From assembly GCA_017163975.1 (NCBI GenBank), contig JAFFSR010000396.1, forward strand, positions 62,001 to 126,000: DNA of 64,000 nt, written 5' to 3'. Numbering within the stretch: the first letter of the stretch is position 1; each line of letters begins with the position of its first letter. This document shows, piece after piece, positions 37,286-49,083 of this stretch. Both the position numbers and the translations under genes were made by a program. Origin of the DNA: Anastatus disparis (lineage: Eukaryota; Arthropoda; Insecta; Hymenoptera; Eupelmidae). Below the pieces are notes generated by a model, which was not told the DNA's origin, searched no databases, and worked only from the letters and a program-made list of their open reading frames with translations.

Positions 37286-37498
37286 ATTTTTATTTATGTT
37301 ATTTTTATTGTTTATATTATTCTTTAAATTTAATTTTTTAATTGATTTTTTTTTAACAATTTTTAATTTTTATTTATTATATTATAAAGCTTATTTTTAC
37401 TTTTATTTTTTTTTCTGTTTTTAATTTTTTTTATTATATTAGTTTTATTAAATTCTTCATGTTTTAATTTTCTTTTAAGAATATAATTATTATTATTA

Positions 37499-37862
37499 TT
37501 ACTTTTTATAATTTAAAATATCATAATGACGTGGATCATATGATCCAGTAAAAATTAATGATAATCGAACATGATTAGAAAAGTTCCCAAATGTTTGTAT
37601 TTTGTTTTTAATATGTACTTTAACATATACATTATAAAATTCTACAAAACTTCGAATTTCTATTTCTGTTCCAAAAGTACCATTATTAGAGATGTACTCA
37701 AAATAATTATTACTATTTATTATATTCATATAATATTTATTCCCTATTACATGTTGTTTATATTTATTCCAATTATTAACAACATTTCTAATTATATGTT
37801 TTCTTATAATCATATGTTGATTTTCACTTTTATATAAAAAATACGAAAAAGATCAACTTAAG
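37499..37862 (-). pseudogene. OTU-like protease remnant upstream of the Helitron Rep gene
   Basis: The minus frame includes Ser-Phe-Ser-Tyr-Phe-Leu-Tyr-Lys, HIIRNVVNNWNKYKQHVIGN, NGTFGTEIEIRSFVEFYNVY, and a terminal His-Tyr-Asp-Ile-Leu. The order resembles an OTU cysteine protease, with the helix after the catalytic Cys, the Gly-X-X-Glu-Ile strand and the catalytic His region. OTU domains are known companions of animal Helitron proteins. The Asp-Gly-Asn-Cys active-site segment is not visible, and a TGA precedes the readable part. Confidence 0.55.
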
Positions 37863-38254
37863 ACAAAAACAAGAAAACAAATTTAAGCTCACCTGAAAGA
37901 AGAATCTTTTAGATGTAGGAAATTTTTTGATAAATTTTTCTGACCAAGATAATGACTAATTAGCACAAAGTAAAATGTGCTTTACTTTTAGGTAAGTACA
38001 GCTTGGATACAAAAAAAGTAAGCTTAAATGTTGGAAGTAGGAGTTTCTTATTTTTTTTTGCTTAGTATGGGTGGTGTGGAAAGTTGTCTAAGGAATGTAG
38101 GTATTAGTTGTTGGAATGTAGGTATTAATGGTTGTAAAAATAATTATATCAACAATCTATAATATTGGTAACTATGTATTAAATATATATTCCATTATAT
38201 AGCCTTAATTAAGTATTTCATAAATATAAAATTTTAAAATTCTTTTCTTAATGT
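37863..38254. other. AT-rich junction upstream of the Helitron
   Basis: Expected to contain the Helitron 5' end (TC on the minus strand), but I could not place it. Nothing else is recognised. Confidence 0.4.
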
Positions 38255-38775
38255 TTTATAATGATTTTATGAAGAGTGTATTAGGGGCATGAGGGGCTAT
38301 AAGGGGTGACTTGTGGAGCGAGGGGGTGATTCATGGAGTGAGGGCCGACTTGGGTAGTAGAGGGGTGACTGGGGTAGTGAGGGGTATCTTTTTTTTTTTA
38401 AAATAAAAGACATTTCAAGAAACATTTCCACGTTATTTTGAGGGGCGACTTGTGATTTTTTGAGGAGGAGAGAAAAAAAAGAGGGGTAGTAGTGAAGGGG
38501 TAGTAGTGGGAAGGGTGGTAGTAGTGGTATAGAGAATGAGTAACAAATACATCGGTAAAATAAGGTATATTTAGCTAAATTATCTGAAGGTTGTATGAGT
38601 GATGTACGAGGGGTAGCAAAAGGAGTGACTTGGGTAGAGAGGGGTGACTTAGGTCGTGAAGGGTGTCTTTTTTCAAAAGAGATCATTTCTAAACAGATTT
38701 TTACGTTATTTTGAGGGGCAAATTGTGATGCTTTAAGCATACAAAATAGGGGGAGGAATAATGAGGGGTAGGAGA
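38255..38775. repeat. G-rich repeat, copy B
   Basis: A direct copy of 30035-30545, with the same two-unit structure and the same downstream ATATAACTATATAATATAGG junction. Together the copies flank the Helitron region. Confidence 0.8.
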
Positions 38776-38874
38776 GGAGGTTTTTATTTTATATAACTAT
38801 ATAATATAGGAAGATATATATAAACCAAAAAATATACGGGTCAAGGGGTGCAAGTTGACATGAAAGGGACCATG

Positions 38875-38941
<67 letters not shown>

Positions 38942-39050
38942 CAACTTATCTGTATGTGTGCGTGCGGGTCGACATGAAGTGTTGCATATATATAAGCCCA
39001 GGTGCGTATGTATGTGCGCGTCCACATATGTTTTTCTATATACATATCTA
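38776..39050. repeat. Minisatellite block 5 and (TA)n; outer edge of a large palindrome
   Basis: GTTGACATGAAAGGGACCAT, (TA)n at about 38878-38945 and GTCGACATGAAGTGTTGCAT units. Its inverse lies at 43060-43150, so this is the outer arm of the nested palindrome. Confidence 0.75.
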
Positions 39051-39494
39051 TGATAAAAATTCCTTAGTACATTTAATTAAAAAGGAAATGTGGAATTTTC
39101 AATTAAAGCCCTCGAATTAACAAATCATAATCATAACTGACGCTTTTTCAATTCACAATTACATTTTTTTTTGTTTATTAAAATATATTCAATTAAGAAT
39201 TCCTTTTGAATTTGTGATTCAAGTATTTTCAATTCACGATTACATTTTGATTTCTTAATTGAAATTTATTTAACTAAGGATTCCTCTTGATTTCGTAATT
39301 AAAGCCCTTTTAATTCACGATTACATTTGGATATCTTAATTGAAATTTATTTAAGAATTTCTTTTGAATTTGTAATCCAAGTCTTTTCAATTCACGATTA
39401 CATTTTGATTTCCTAATTGAAATTTATTTAACTGAGGTTCCTTTTGATTTTGTAATTAAAGCACTTTCGATTCACGATTACATTTTGATTTCAT
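39051..39494. repeat. 76-80 bp AT-rich tandem repeat
   Basis: ATTCACGATTACATTTTGAT recurs near 39158, 39234, 39311, 39391 and 39471. Inverted units lie at 42640-42960 and further partial units at 41520-41740. Confidence 0.8.
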
Positions 39495-40069
39495 AAGGGG
39501 ATGTAGAATGGACACTACACCTGTACTCATAAATATTCACTACACGGAGAGAAAAATCATGTTATAATTCCATGAAATTTCAAGTGATTATTACATGATA
39601 TTTCTTCACCGAATATTATCAAAGAAACAAGTGATTTTTTGATGATACTCATGTTTTTAATAGATGATTGGTATCCATCTTAAAATCAGATACAAAAGAT
39701 GTTATTTTTTCTTGATGGTCAACTTGAAATTACGTGGGCTGCCAAGAGAATGAACGTGGCGATGCATCATGTTAAAATTACTTGCGACTCACGGGATTTT
39801 CACGTGGCACTCAAGTGAATTCAATGGTGGCGTGACCAACCGAGTAGCGCGTGCTTTGCAGGTAGTGGGGAGAGAGAGAGTAACCAAAATACAATCTTAT
39901 TATGATGGTAAAACAGCAATATATATATTTAAAAAAAATTAAATATTAAATTATCAATATTACCTTTGAAACTATTAGGAATAAATTTTAAACTCAAAAT
40001 TTAATTATTTTAAACAACTGGGGGGCAGATAAGCATGTATCATTTCGCACCAAATATATCTCAAAGCAG

Positions 40070-40147
40070 GTTTAGCCTAGTGCGTAACGTTCGTGGTTTT
40101 CTTTTCGGGTGTGCGAGTTCAACTCTCGCTCAAGGCCACTTTTTTTA
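40070..40147 (+). ncRNA. tRNA-like segment in the left palindrome arm
   Basis: AGCCTAGTGCGTAACG resembles a box A, and GAGTTCAACTCTC a box B or T-arm. A run of T7, a possible Pol III terminator, follows at about 40139. The acceptor stem is weak and I do not assign an anticodon. Confidence 0.35.
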
Positions 40148-40607
40148 TTAATTTAATATTTTTTATTAATTATTTAATTTATATTTTCTTTTTTCTAATA
40201 TTAAAATCAAATTAAGTATGCTCATTTTTTTAATTAATATTTTTTTAAAATAAATTATTTCTTTTACGTAATAATTCAAATAGTTAATAAATAAATAATA
40301 GTGATTTATAATACTATAATTTAATTTATTCATAATGTAATTTATAAAATTGACATAATAAATAAATTAATCTATAGTATTAATTCATTTATGTTATAGT
40401 TTATATTATACATCAATACACACACATATATATTTATGAAGACAAAATTTAACTGAAGTATTATAAATATAATTGTTATTCATTTATTAATATTTTTAAT
40501 TATTACGTATAAGAAATAAATTATTTAAAAAAAATATTAATTAAAAAAATGAGCATATTTATAAATATAAATAAAATAATTAATAAAAAATATTAAAATA
40601 ATGAAAA

Positions 40608-40692
40608 AAGTGGTCTTGACCGAGAGTTGAACTCGCGCACCCAAAAAGAAAAGCACGAACGTAACGCACTAGGCTAAACCTGCTTTGAGATA
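40608..40692 (-). ncRNA. tRNA-like segment in the right palindrome arm
   Basis: The inverse of the previous feature, with few differences, so both belong to the same foldback structure. Confidence 0.35.
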
Positions 40693-41518
40693 TGCGTGGT
40701 GCGAAATGATAGATGCTTATCTGTCCCCCAGTTGTTTAAAAAAATTAAATTTTGAGTTTAAAATTTATTTCTAATAGTTTCGAAGGTAATATTAATAATT
40801 TAACACTCATTAATTTATTTAAGAAATTGCTATTTTACCATCATAACAAGATTGTATTTTGGTTACTCTCGCTCTCTCTCCCCACTACCTGCAAAGCACG
40901 CGCTACTCGGTTGGTCACGCCACCATTGAATTTACTTGAGTGCCACGTGAAAATCCCGTGAGCGGTAAGTAAATATCACAGGATCGACTAACTGGTTATA
41001 TTCACTTGGCGCTCTTAGTAATTATAGCTACTGTCCAAAGAATAATATCATGGCGCCTATAGCGTTTTCAGTTAGGATCTATTCTGGTTAAATTAAGTTG
41101 ATTTCATGAGAATCTTACATGAAGAATCATTTAATTTTAACGTGTTAAATTTATCATAGGAAAATAACATGATTTTTCTCTCCGTGTATCTTTACATTTT
41201 ATTGCAAAATTTTCAGTAAAAAAATGCATTAGCTTGTAGTATGTACCATCAAGATTGTCCGGTTGAATTTTTAAATAAATTTATTCATTAGTTATTGAGA
41301 ATTTGGGGTTTCAAAATTATTTATCAAAATTTTCCAACTTTGTACAGAAATCCAAATATCTTAAAAGCTAATGAATAAATTTATTTGAAAATTTATCTAA
41401 ATAATCATCATAGTACATAGTACAAGCTAATGCATTTCTTTTCTGGAAATTCAGCGATGAAATGAAAAGGAAGCTAATATCTATCAGTACAGGTGTAGTG
41501 TCCGTTTTACATCTCCTT

Positions 41519-43151
41519 AATAAAAATTTATTTAATTAAGGATTCCTTTTGATTTTTTAATTAAAGCCTTTTCAATTCACGATTAGATTTTGATTTGTTA
41601 ATTAAAATATGTTTAATTATCAATCCAAAAGGAATCGTTAATTGAATAAACTTTAATTATGAATTCAAAAAGGATTTGTGGATTAAAATTTATTTAAAGC
41701 TTAAAATGATTCAAATATTTTCAACCCTGATATAGCTAATAAAAGATTTTAAAAAATTTATACATCCATGATTATGCGGATGTAACACCACGGAAAATAA
41801 TCACGCGAATATCAGGTAATTATCACACTATAATCACGTCATCTGAAAAAAAAATATTTTACTGGCCGTTCGATTCAGCGGGAAATTGTCAAAGTTATTT
41901 TCGACAATATTAAATATATAAAGTCAACTACAGAACCTGTAGGATTGTTCATAGTATGCCCTAAAATAATTTTTTTTATCTAAGCAAACAAACTTATAGA
42001 CCAATACGAATATTATTTTTGACCATATCTTTTTTCTATACCTCATTGTATCTTTTTAAAATAGCAAAGACGCTGTACGCATGTTTACATTCCCTGTACA
42101 CCCAGACGATCGTCATAAAAATTGTCTCGACAAGCAATAAAATTTGTCGCAAGGGAAAAATTTTCGATAACTTCTGGAAAATTCCAAAACTTTCACCAAA
42201 TAAAAATTTTTAATACTTTCAATATTTTATTTTAATTATTTATTAATTGTTAAAAATATTTTTATCATCATTCCTTTAATAATAATCAAAACACTTCCAG
42301 GAATTATCGAAAATAAATTAACATGCCAAACAATGTTGATACCTTTTTAGAACTATTCGTAGCGTTTATTTAAGTTAAATTTGTTATAATAATTTGCTTC
42401 TTTTCCTTAACAATGAGTTACTTAAAATAAATTTTCATGCGTATAATTAAGTCATTAGTTTTACATTAATACTATCTATATTATTAATATTTACTATATC
42501 AAAGGAATTATTGCAATAATCACCTTTTATAAATTAAATAGCGTGCAAATATAAAACAATAGTGTTATATAAGAATTTGTTTCTACATCCCTTGTACATA
42601 TGTGCGTATATATGCGTGTTTATATCAGGGTTGCAAATATTTAAATCATTTTGAGCTTCAAATAAATTTTGATTCACAAATCCTTTTTGAATTCATAATT
42701 AAAGTATATTCAATTAATAATTCCTTTTGGATTAATAATTAAACATATTTTAATTAACAAATCAAAATCTTATCGTGAATTAAAAAGGCTTTAATTAAAA
42801 AATCAAAAGGAATGAATTCCAATTAAGAAATCCAAATGTAATCGTGAAGTGAAAGGGCTTAAATTGAAAATTCGAATGGAATTCTTAATTAAATATATTT
42901 TAATTAACAAACAAAAATGTAACTGTAAATTGAAAGAGCGTCAGTTTTGATTATGATTTGTGAATTCGAGGGCTTTCATTAAAAATTCCACAATTCCTTT
43001 TTAATTAAATGTACTAAAGAATTTTAATCGTATACATGTATATAGAAAAACATATGTGGACACGCACATACATACGCAACTGGGCTCATACATATGCAAC
43101 ATTTCATGTCGACCCGCACGCACACATACAGACAAGTTGATATATATATAT
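41519..43151. repeat. AT-rich inverted repeat region closing the large palindrome
   Basis: Units of the 76-80 bp repeat appear in both orientations (about 41520-41745 against 42620-42800; and 42640-43070 against 39040-39490). The 880 bp between (41745-42620) show no gene. The right edge carries a minisatellite unit (43060-43150). Confidence 0.65.
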
Positions 43152-44516
43152 GGGACGTTTCAGGTCAACTCACCGAACAAAAAAATAAAATTCGTTGTAA
43201 ATCTGTGAAAATGTTCCATTTCATACCCAAAATATACAAAAAAATTTTCAGAGGTATAGATCCAATGGATTAAGAGTAATGAGTAATGAAATATTGTGAT
43301 TTTTCAAAATTTTTGGTGAATTCATCAAATTAATAATTTTTTTACTCAAAAACTAAGGGTCCTAGAGATGTACTTATGAAGACATTTCTTGTTGCAAATT
43401 AAGCGTAGAATCAGCACAAATTTTTTTAAATCTCAAGATTGCTATCTTCTGATTGGTCCACTTTGTTATTTCATATAATTTGCAATTACTTGAGTTCGAA
43501 CAGGTTGATTTCACTCCTGTTGGAGTATGTTATGTCTTCTGATAACATATTGAAGTAAGCTTTTGCTCCACTTGGCTCGAGCCCTAGGAGAGGAGCTATA
43601 GAACTTTGAATATTGAAAAATTTTTAATTTTGAATTTAACACATACATCAACATTTTCTTCTTCGATGTTCATAGATAATACAATATACGAATGCATGAT
43701 TGTCTAAATATTTTAACATTTATCTATTTCTTTATGATGCAAGTGTTTTATTTTCCAGATATATAGTATTAATTTTAATTCCTAAATATGTATATTTAAA
43801 TAATTTTTTAATACGTATGCAAAATAGTTATAATGACAAATTAGTTAAACGAATAAAATTTTCTTGTTTATGAGTGTATCTTGATGATGTGTACGTAATG
43901 CATAATTAATATTTTAATAAAACACTTGCATCATAAAGAAATAGATAAATGTTAAAATATTTAGACAATCATGCATTCGTATATTGTATTATCTATGAAC
44001 ATCGAAGAAGAAAATGTTGATGTATGTGTTAAATTCAAAATTAAAAATTTTTTAATATTCAAAGTTCTATAGCTCCTCTCCTAGGGCTCGAGCCAAGTGG
44101 AGCAAAAGCTTACTTCAATATGTTATCAGAAGACATAACATACTCCAACAGGAGTGAAATCAACCTGTTCGAACTCAAGTAATTGCAAATTATATGAAAT
44201 AACAAAGTGGACCAATCAGAAGATAGCAATCTTGAGATTTAAAAAAATTTGTGCTGATTCTACGCTTAATTTGCAACAAGAAATGTCTTCATAAGTACAT
44301 CTCTAGGACCCTTAGTTTTTGAGTAAAAAAATTATTAATTTGATGAATTCACCAAAAATTTTGAAAAATCACAATATTTCATTACTCATTACTCTTAATC
44401 CATTGGATCTATACCTCTGAAAATTTTTTTGTATATTTTGGGTATGAAATGGAACATTTTCACAGATTTACAACGAATTTTATTTTTTTGTTCGGTGAGT
44501 TGACCTGACACGTCCC
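43152..44516. mobile_element. Foldback element with GGGACGTTTCAGGTCAACTC ends
   Basis: Near-perfect inverted arms of about 600 bp (43152-43752 and 43917-44516) surround a loop of about 165 bp. The ends begin GGGACG(T/G)TTCAGGTCAACTC ACC and sit directly against TA-rich DNA. Internal words such as TGGCTATCTTCTGATTGG-like segments are shared, diverged, with 51720-53872. It has no ORF of note, so it is a non-autonomous member of that family. Confidence 0.85.
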
Positions 44517-44542
44517 ATATATATATGTATATATATATATTA

Positions 44543-44586
<44 letters not shown>

Positions 44587-44703
44587 GGTCCCTTTCATGT
44601 AAACTTTCACCCGCTGACCCGTATATATTTTTGGTTTATATATATATATATATATATATATGAGATGTTTCGTGCCAATGTGCACGCACGCAGGCACAAA
44701 TAG

Positions 44704-44778
<75 letters not shown>

Positions 44779-45024
44779 GATGTTCCATGTCGTTTCGCAT
44801 GCATGCAAGCACACGTTAATATTCATGGGATTTTTCATGTCAATTAAAATGCAAGCACACACAGGTTTATATATATGGGACATTTCATGCAAATTCGCAT
44901 ACATGCACACAGACTTTAATGAAGATGAGATTTCTCATGTCAATTATAACGCACGCACACACAGGTCCATGTACATGAATGCATTGACATTTCATGCCAA
45001 TGCGCACGCACGCACACACAGGAT

Positions 45025-45072
<48 letters not shown>

Positions 45073-45333
45073 CGTATGTATTCCTACGTATTCATAATCA
45101 CAGGCTTTTCTATATATATGGGACATTTCATGATAACGCTCACACACCTATCCGAGTTCCTTCAGGTTTACGTATATAAGACGTTTTATGTCCATTTGCA
45201 TTCATGCATACACGCTTTTATATACATGGGACTCTTCATGTCAACTCATGTACGACCTTACAGACAAGTTTTTGCATATATATATGGTCCATTTCATATC
45301 AACTTGCTCACGTTTACCCGCAATTTTTTTTGT

Positions 45334-45391
<58 letters not shown>

Positions 45392-45399
45392 TATGTATA
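44517..45399. repeat. Minisatellite block 6 with several (TA)n tracts
   Basis: Pure (TA)n at about 44540-44575, 44640-44660, 44707-44776, 45030-45068 and 45337-45385, alternating with GGGACATTTCATG units. The order of units resembles block 4 read on the other strand (GTACGACCTTACAGACAAGT and TTTTGCATATATATATGGTC recur), so the two blocks share an ancestor. Confidence 0.9.
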
Positions 45400-45635
45400 T
45401 AAAACCGGTCTTTTGAATGCGCGACACCCCACGCTCGTCAGTACTGACTTCGGGTCGTATCCAGTGCACGTCGAGGTGTGTGGCAGTTTTACATTGTTAC
45501 CCTCTCCCTTCCATTACCGTATGTATTATAGAAGTTGGTCTTTTGAATGCGGCATTCAAAAGACCGGTCCCGCGCACAAAATATACACGAGCCTATAGCA
45601 GCAAACTGTAGCGCAAATTCAAAAGACTGGTTTTA

Positions 45636-45636
<1 letters not shown>
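45400..45636. mobile_element. 237-bp MITE with AAAACCGGTCTTTTGAATGC ends
   Basis: TAAAACCGGTCTTTTGAATG on the left is mirrored by CATTCAAAAGACTGGTTTTA-like sequence on the right. A perfect internal palindrome around GGTCTTTTGAATGC/GCATTCAAAAGACC lies at about 45537-45566. It is inserted between (TA)n minisatellite segments. Confidence 0.7.
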
Positions 45637-45672
<36 letters not shown>

Positions 45673-45899
45673 GAAATTCTATGTCAAATCGCACGTACTC
45701 GCAAGCACAGGTTTTTCTATATATATATGGGACATTTCATGACAACTTGTACACACCTATCTAAGTACCCTTAGGTTTATATATATGATGCGTTTCATGT
45801 CAATTTGCATGCATGCATACACGCGTTCATGTACATGGGACTTTTCATGTCAACTCGCAAGCATGATATAAACATATATACATATATATGTATATATAT
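45637..45899. repeat. Minisatellite block 7
   Basis: (TA)n, then GGGACATTTCATGACAACTT units, ending in ATATGTATATATATT directly against the next block. Confidence 0.8.
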
Positions 45900-46395
45900 T
45901 GTGACCTCACTTATATTATATTTATAAAGAATTGTAAGAGAATTTGAGAGAGAATAAGTAAGTAAAAAGAATAAAATAAAAGAAAATTAACAATAATCTT
46001 ATTCTCTCTTTAATTCAAATCATCGCGTTAAAAGTCTATCTCCATCTTGTGCGTCGGCGCGACGTAGCAACTAGAAAATATATCAGCGCGCGAGATGGAT
46101 ATTAATAAGAATGTATGTACGCGCTTGGATGTGCGCCGATACAGGCCTATAAAGTGACGTACGCAAGCACACATCCAAGCGCACCGGTAATAGTATAATG
46201 TAAGATATGTAAATGTATCCCTTCTACTTAGTAGTAGGAGAGGATTGCGGCCGCGGCGGCTTGATCGGCGCTTAAGCAGATCGAAGCCGAATCTTTGTGC
46301 GGCACTCTTTGGCCTACCTTGAAGCAATAAAGTTCCAATTCAATTTAATTTCTGTGTTTTGACTTACATTTATTTTCGATTATCTCTGCAGATCC
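45900..46395 (+). mobile_element. Possible solo or truncated LTR
   Basis: It begins TGTGACCTCACTT at the end of a TA tract, carries a GC-rich middle and an AATAAA signal at about 46325, and a TCTGCA end near 46391 followed by GATCC. No convincing target duplication or internal ORFs were found, so the call is tentative. Confidence 0.3.
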
Positions 46396-46900
46396 GCTAG
46401 AGTTGGTTTCATCACCAACTTCTACCGGTAGTAGAGATAACGAAGTAATAAATTAAATTCCACGTATAGTTTTTCCTTTTGTGGAAGTTAAAATTATTAA
46501 TATTGTGAAATAATAAAAGTTAACTCAAATCATTAGTGCTTTATGTAACTGGATTTTAAGTGATTAACTGTAACGAGTATTATGTTAAAAAAGAAGGATA
46601 TTCTATAAGACGAAATAGTCTTCGAATATTCCTTTTTCTGTTCAAAAGAAGTTAATTCACAAGTAATGATTCAATAAATAAAACGAAAAAGTTTTAAATA
46701 CAAAGGCTTATAAGAGGCAAAGTAAATTACTAACAACTAACAAAATAAACACATAGAGACTCCGGACTGTATGTGGCAAAACGTCCACTGCAAAAACGGG
46801 TCTGTGTAAAACAATAACCTTTCCTTATTCCTTTTTATGTGCACTAAGTGCAATCCTTTTTTAGGTGATAGGGTAAGAGGTTACAATATTAGTTATTTAA
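46396..46900. other. Unrecognised spacer
   Basis: AT-rich sequence with no coding or repeat signal I can name. Confidence 0.4.
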
Positions 46901-47055
46901 GCACCTTGGGCGGGAGTCACTTGATTATGTCGAGGGATATTTGTAGGGAGAGGGGGATAGAAAAGTCGAGGCCGCGTGAGCGGCCGAGACTATATTCTAT
47001 TCCCTCTCACTACAAATAATCCGAGACATATCAAGTGACCTCTTGGCCATGGTGC
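46901..47055. repeat. 155-bp GC-rich hairpin
   Basis: The outer stem pairs GCACC at 46901-46905 with GGTGC at 47051-47055. The main stem pairs GTCACTTGAT (46916) with ATCAAGTGAC (47030). The tip is GGCCGC-GTGA-GCGGCC at about 46970-46985. Internal mismatches are few. It could be a MITE or transcribed as a long hairpin RNA. Confidence 0.7.
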
Positions 47056-47803
47056 ATAAACAATTTTTCGGCTTTGGTGTCCGTATCCGGGCTTTCATTG
47101 TATAAAAAATTTCATTTTATTTTATTAATTTTTGTACATTATTTCATAAACTTAAAAAATTATTAATTACTTTGAATTATTAAAAATTAAAAAAATTATT
47201 ACTAAGAAATCATTTATTAATTATTTTAAAAATTTCATTCTTTTTCTATAAATTTATTTATTTTATCATCACAATTATTATCACTTTTACTATCACTTGT
47301 ATCATTTTTATTATTATTTAATAACGTGAACATATTTGAAAAATTCATTTTAATGTGTAGAACAGCCAGTACTAACAGCGAATGATTTCTGTTCTTACTG
47401 CTGATGTTATAGGCACCTCAATACATGCAGTTGTTTTAAAAAAAACATGACTCAATAGTTGGTGTGAATGAGAGCTTTGTTTTTCTTTCTTTTTCTTTAT
47501 ATTGTCGCTGTAGTTATTAGTGTATGTGGGCGCTTTTGTATCTGCGCAGAGGGGAAATTCTAGCATTATCCCTCCTTTTTCTTTCTGTTGCACTTTTTCT
47601 GTAGCTTAAATCAATGGGTATCGGGCCTCCTCAACCTTTTCGTGAGGATTATGGCCGAGGAGGAATCATTATAGTCAAGGAGCGAGTGATTATAGTCGGG
47701 GAGCGAGTGATTATAGTCGTGGAGCGGTCCTCCGACGGAATCAATCTTTTTGCATATTTAGCGTGCTCAATACATGAAAGCACGGTTACGGGCACCTCAG
47801 CCG

Positions 47804-47805
<2 letters not shown>
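47056..47805. other. Unrecognised spacer with a small tandem repeat
   Basis: AT-rich to about 47340, then mixed sequence. GATTATAGTCGGGGAGCGAG-type units of 21 bp repeat about three times at 47665-47725. No gene is supported. Confidence 0.5.
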
Positions 47806-47855
<50 letters not shown>

Positions 47856-47997
47856 AGAAAGGACATTTCATGAAGAATTGCACGTACACACAAAGGCTTA
47901 TTCAAGTTTATATGGAACATTTAATTTCAACTAATACGCGCACGCACACGCTCTCACATACAAGCAAATATTTAACTTTATATATATATATATATAT
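47806..47997. repeat. Minisatellite block 8, left flank of the long-TIR element
   Basis: (TA)n, GGACATTTCATGAAGAATTG, TTATATGGAACATTTAATTT and CA-rich words, then (TA)n to 47997. It is the inverse of 9540-9670, so the two loci share ancestry. Confidence 0.8.
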
Positions 47998-49075
47998 GGG
48001 TCAAAATAACATCTTTTTATAAAAGTGTGCGCATGTGGATCACCGATTTTGCTGATTTTGAGATATGTTTTAGTATTATTAAAGTTAGGAATCTGTGCAA
48101 AATTTCAGCTCTCTAAGTGCAAAACTCGCCGAAATATGGCCTTTCAAAGGTCAAAAACTCCGCTTTTTTCGGCTGTTTTTCACTCTTTTTCAAAATTCTG
48201 CCAAGACTCGAGTTTTTAACATATTTTAATTCGGCAGGCGGAAATTTCTTCGTTTTTATGTTAATTTTAAATTTTCGTAATTATATTTTTAAAAAATTCT
48301 AATCAGGCTTCTGAAAACTCTTAGAATAAAATACTGATTTTTGACATTTTTGACAATTTTTAAACAGCTGTAACTCATTTGAATTTTGATATTTTTAAAT
48401 TATCAAAATTTTGTTTTATTGGTCAAAAAGAAAGCTTTAATTTGCATTTTTAAATTTTCAAAAAGGTTTAAAATTGACGGAGATACAAAGGTTTAAAGTT
48501 TGCAAAATTTCTAAAATATACGTTTTTTACAAAATTTAGATCATTGTAACTCTGGCCGGACAACTTCAAATTCACTAAATCTTACAAGAAAACTTTCTAT
48601 AAGTCACGTAAAATGAGGCCAAATAGGCCTGGTCAATGGTATCCTACGATTTTACTATTATTTGAACCTCTCATAATTCAGTATTTTGCTTCACAAGTAA
48701 ATCAATACACCCAGCTGTTGCGTCTTCTACTCATAAATGCGAAAACCTTAAAAGATTCAACAGGCTATAAATTATGAAATGAGCGATAAAAAACTTGATT
48801 TTATGCTTGAGTATAGGTCTCTAGGTCGTTTAGAATAAAAGTTATAACAGTTTGAGAATTTTTTATTTCTCAAGGTATCAAATCCGTGAACGCTTACTCT
48901 AGCCGATTTTTAGATTGGTCTTAAATTTCCTATAACTTAATTTCTATGATACTTCAGGACTCTTATTGAAGCTCTAATTAAAAATTATTGCTTGTAATTT
49001 CAATATCTTTGATGAAGTATAAATGTAAGTCTGCTAACATCTAAAATAAACAACTTTATTTTTTTCTTATAACAT
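47998..49075 (+). repeat. Left terminal inverted repeat of the 9.75-kb element
   Basis: It starts GGGTCAAAATAAC. Similarity to the right repeat ends at TTCTTATAACAT, beyond which the two sides diverge. Confidence 0.9.
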
Positions 49076-49083
49076 CGTTAAGT

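Larger units (their letters stand above)
30671..37862 (-). mobile_element. Helitron, minus strand, decayed
   Basis: The 3' end lies at 30671-30687. On the minus strand a GGGGGGTACCCCCC palindrome runs into CTAG followed by T, as expected for Helitron insertion between A and T. Upstream, in order from the right, come an OTU-like segment, a Cys-containing N-terminal segment, Rep, and a PIF1-like helicase. All are broken by stops and frameshifts. The 5' TC terminus was not located. A SINE lies inside. The most AT-rich part (31100-32890) is non-coding 3' sequence. Confidence 0.85.
39543..41186. mobile_element. Palindromic element with CACGGAGAGAAAAATCATG ends
   Basis: Ends CACGGAGAGAAAAATCATGT and their inverse are flanked by TA on both sides (39541-39542, 41187-41188). 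The whole 1.64 kb folds on itself around 40380, with arms of about 800 bp. It has no transposase ORF. The arms include tRNA-like segments. Confidence 0.75.
39495..41518. mobile_element. Outer TIR element (GGGGATGTAGAATGGACACT ends)
   Basis: The left end AAGGGGATGTAGAATGGACA and CTACACCTGTACT are matched at the right end (41486-41518) by their inverse with four substitutions. The remaining interior, 41190-41480, is itself a small palindrome (AAATGCATTAGCTTGTA mirrored near 41445). The second element below is inserted in it. Confidence 0.65.

Noticed and set aside
30035..38775. The G-rich direct repeats as LTRs of a retrotransposon
   Set aside because: They lack TG..CA ends, a primer site and internal gag/pol; the interval is a Helitron.
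47372..47934. Frames on both strands around a 21-bp tandem repeat and (TA)n
   Set aside because: Low-complexity content, no splice partners and no family resemblance.
48025..48302. Short frames in the left TIR, repeated at 57443-57720
   Set aside because: Mirror copies in both TIRs simply reflect the repeat; no coding character.
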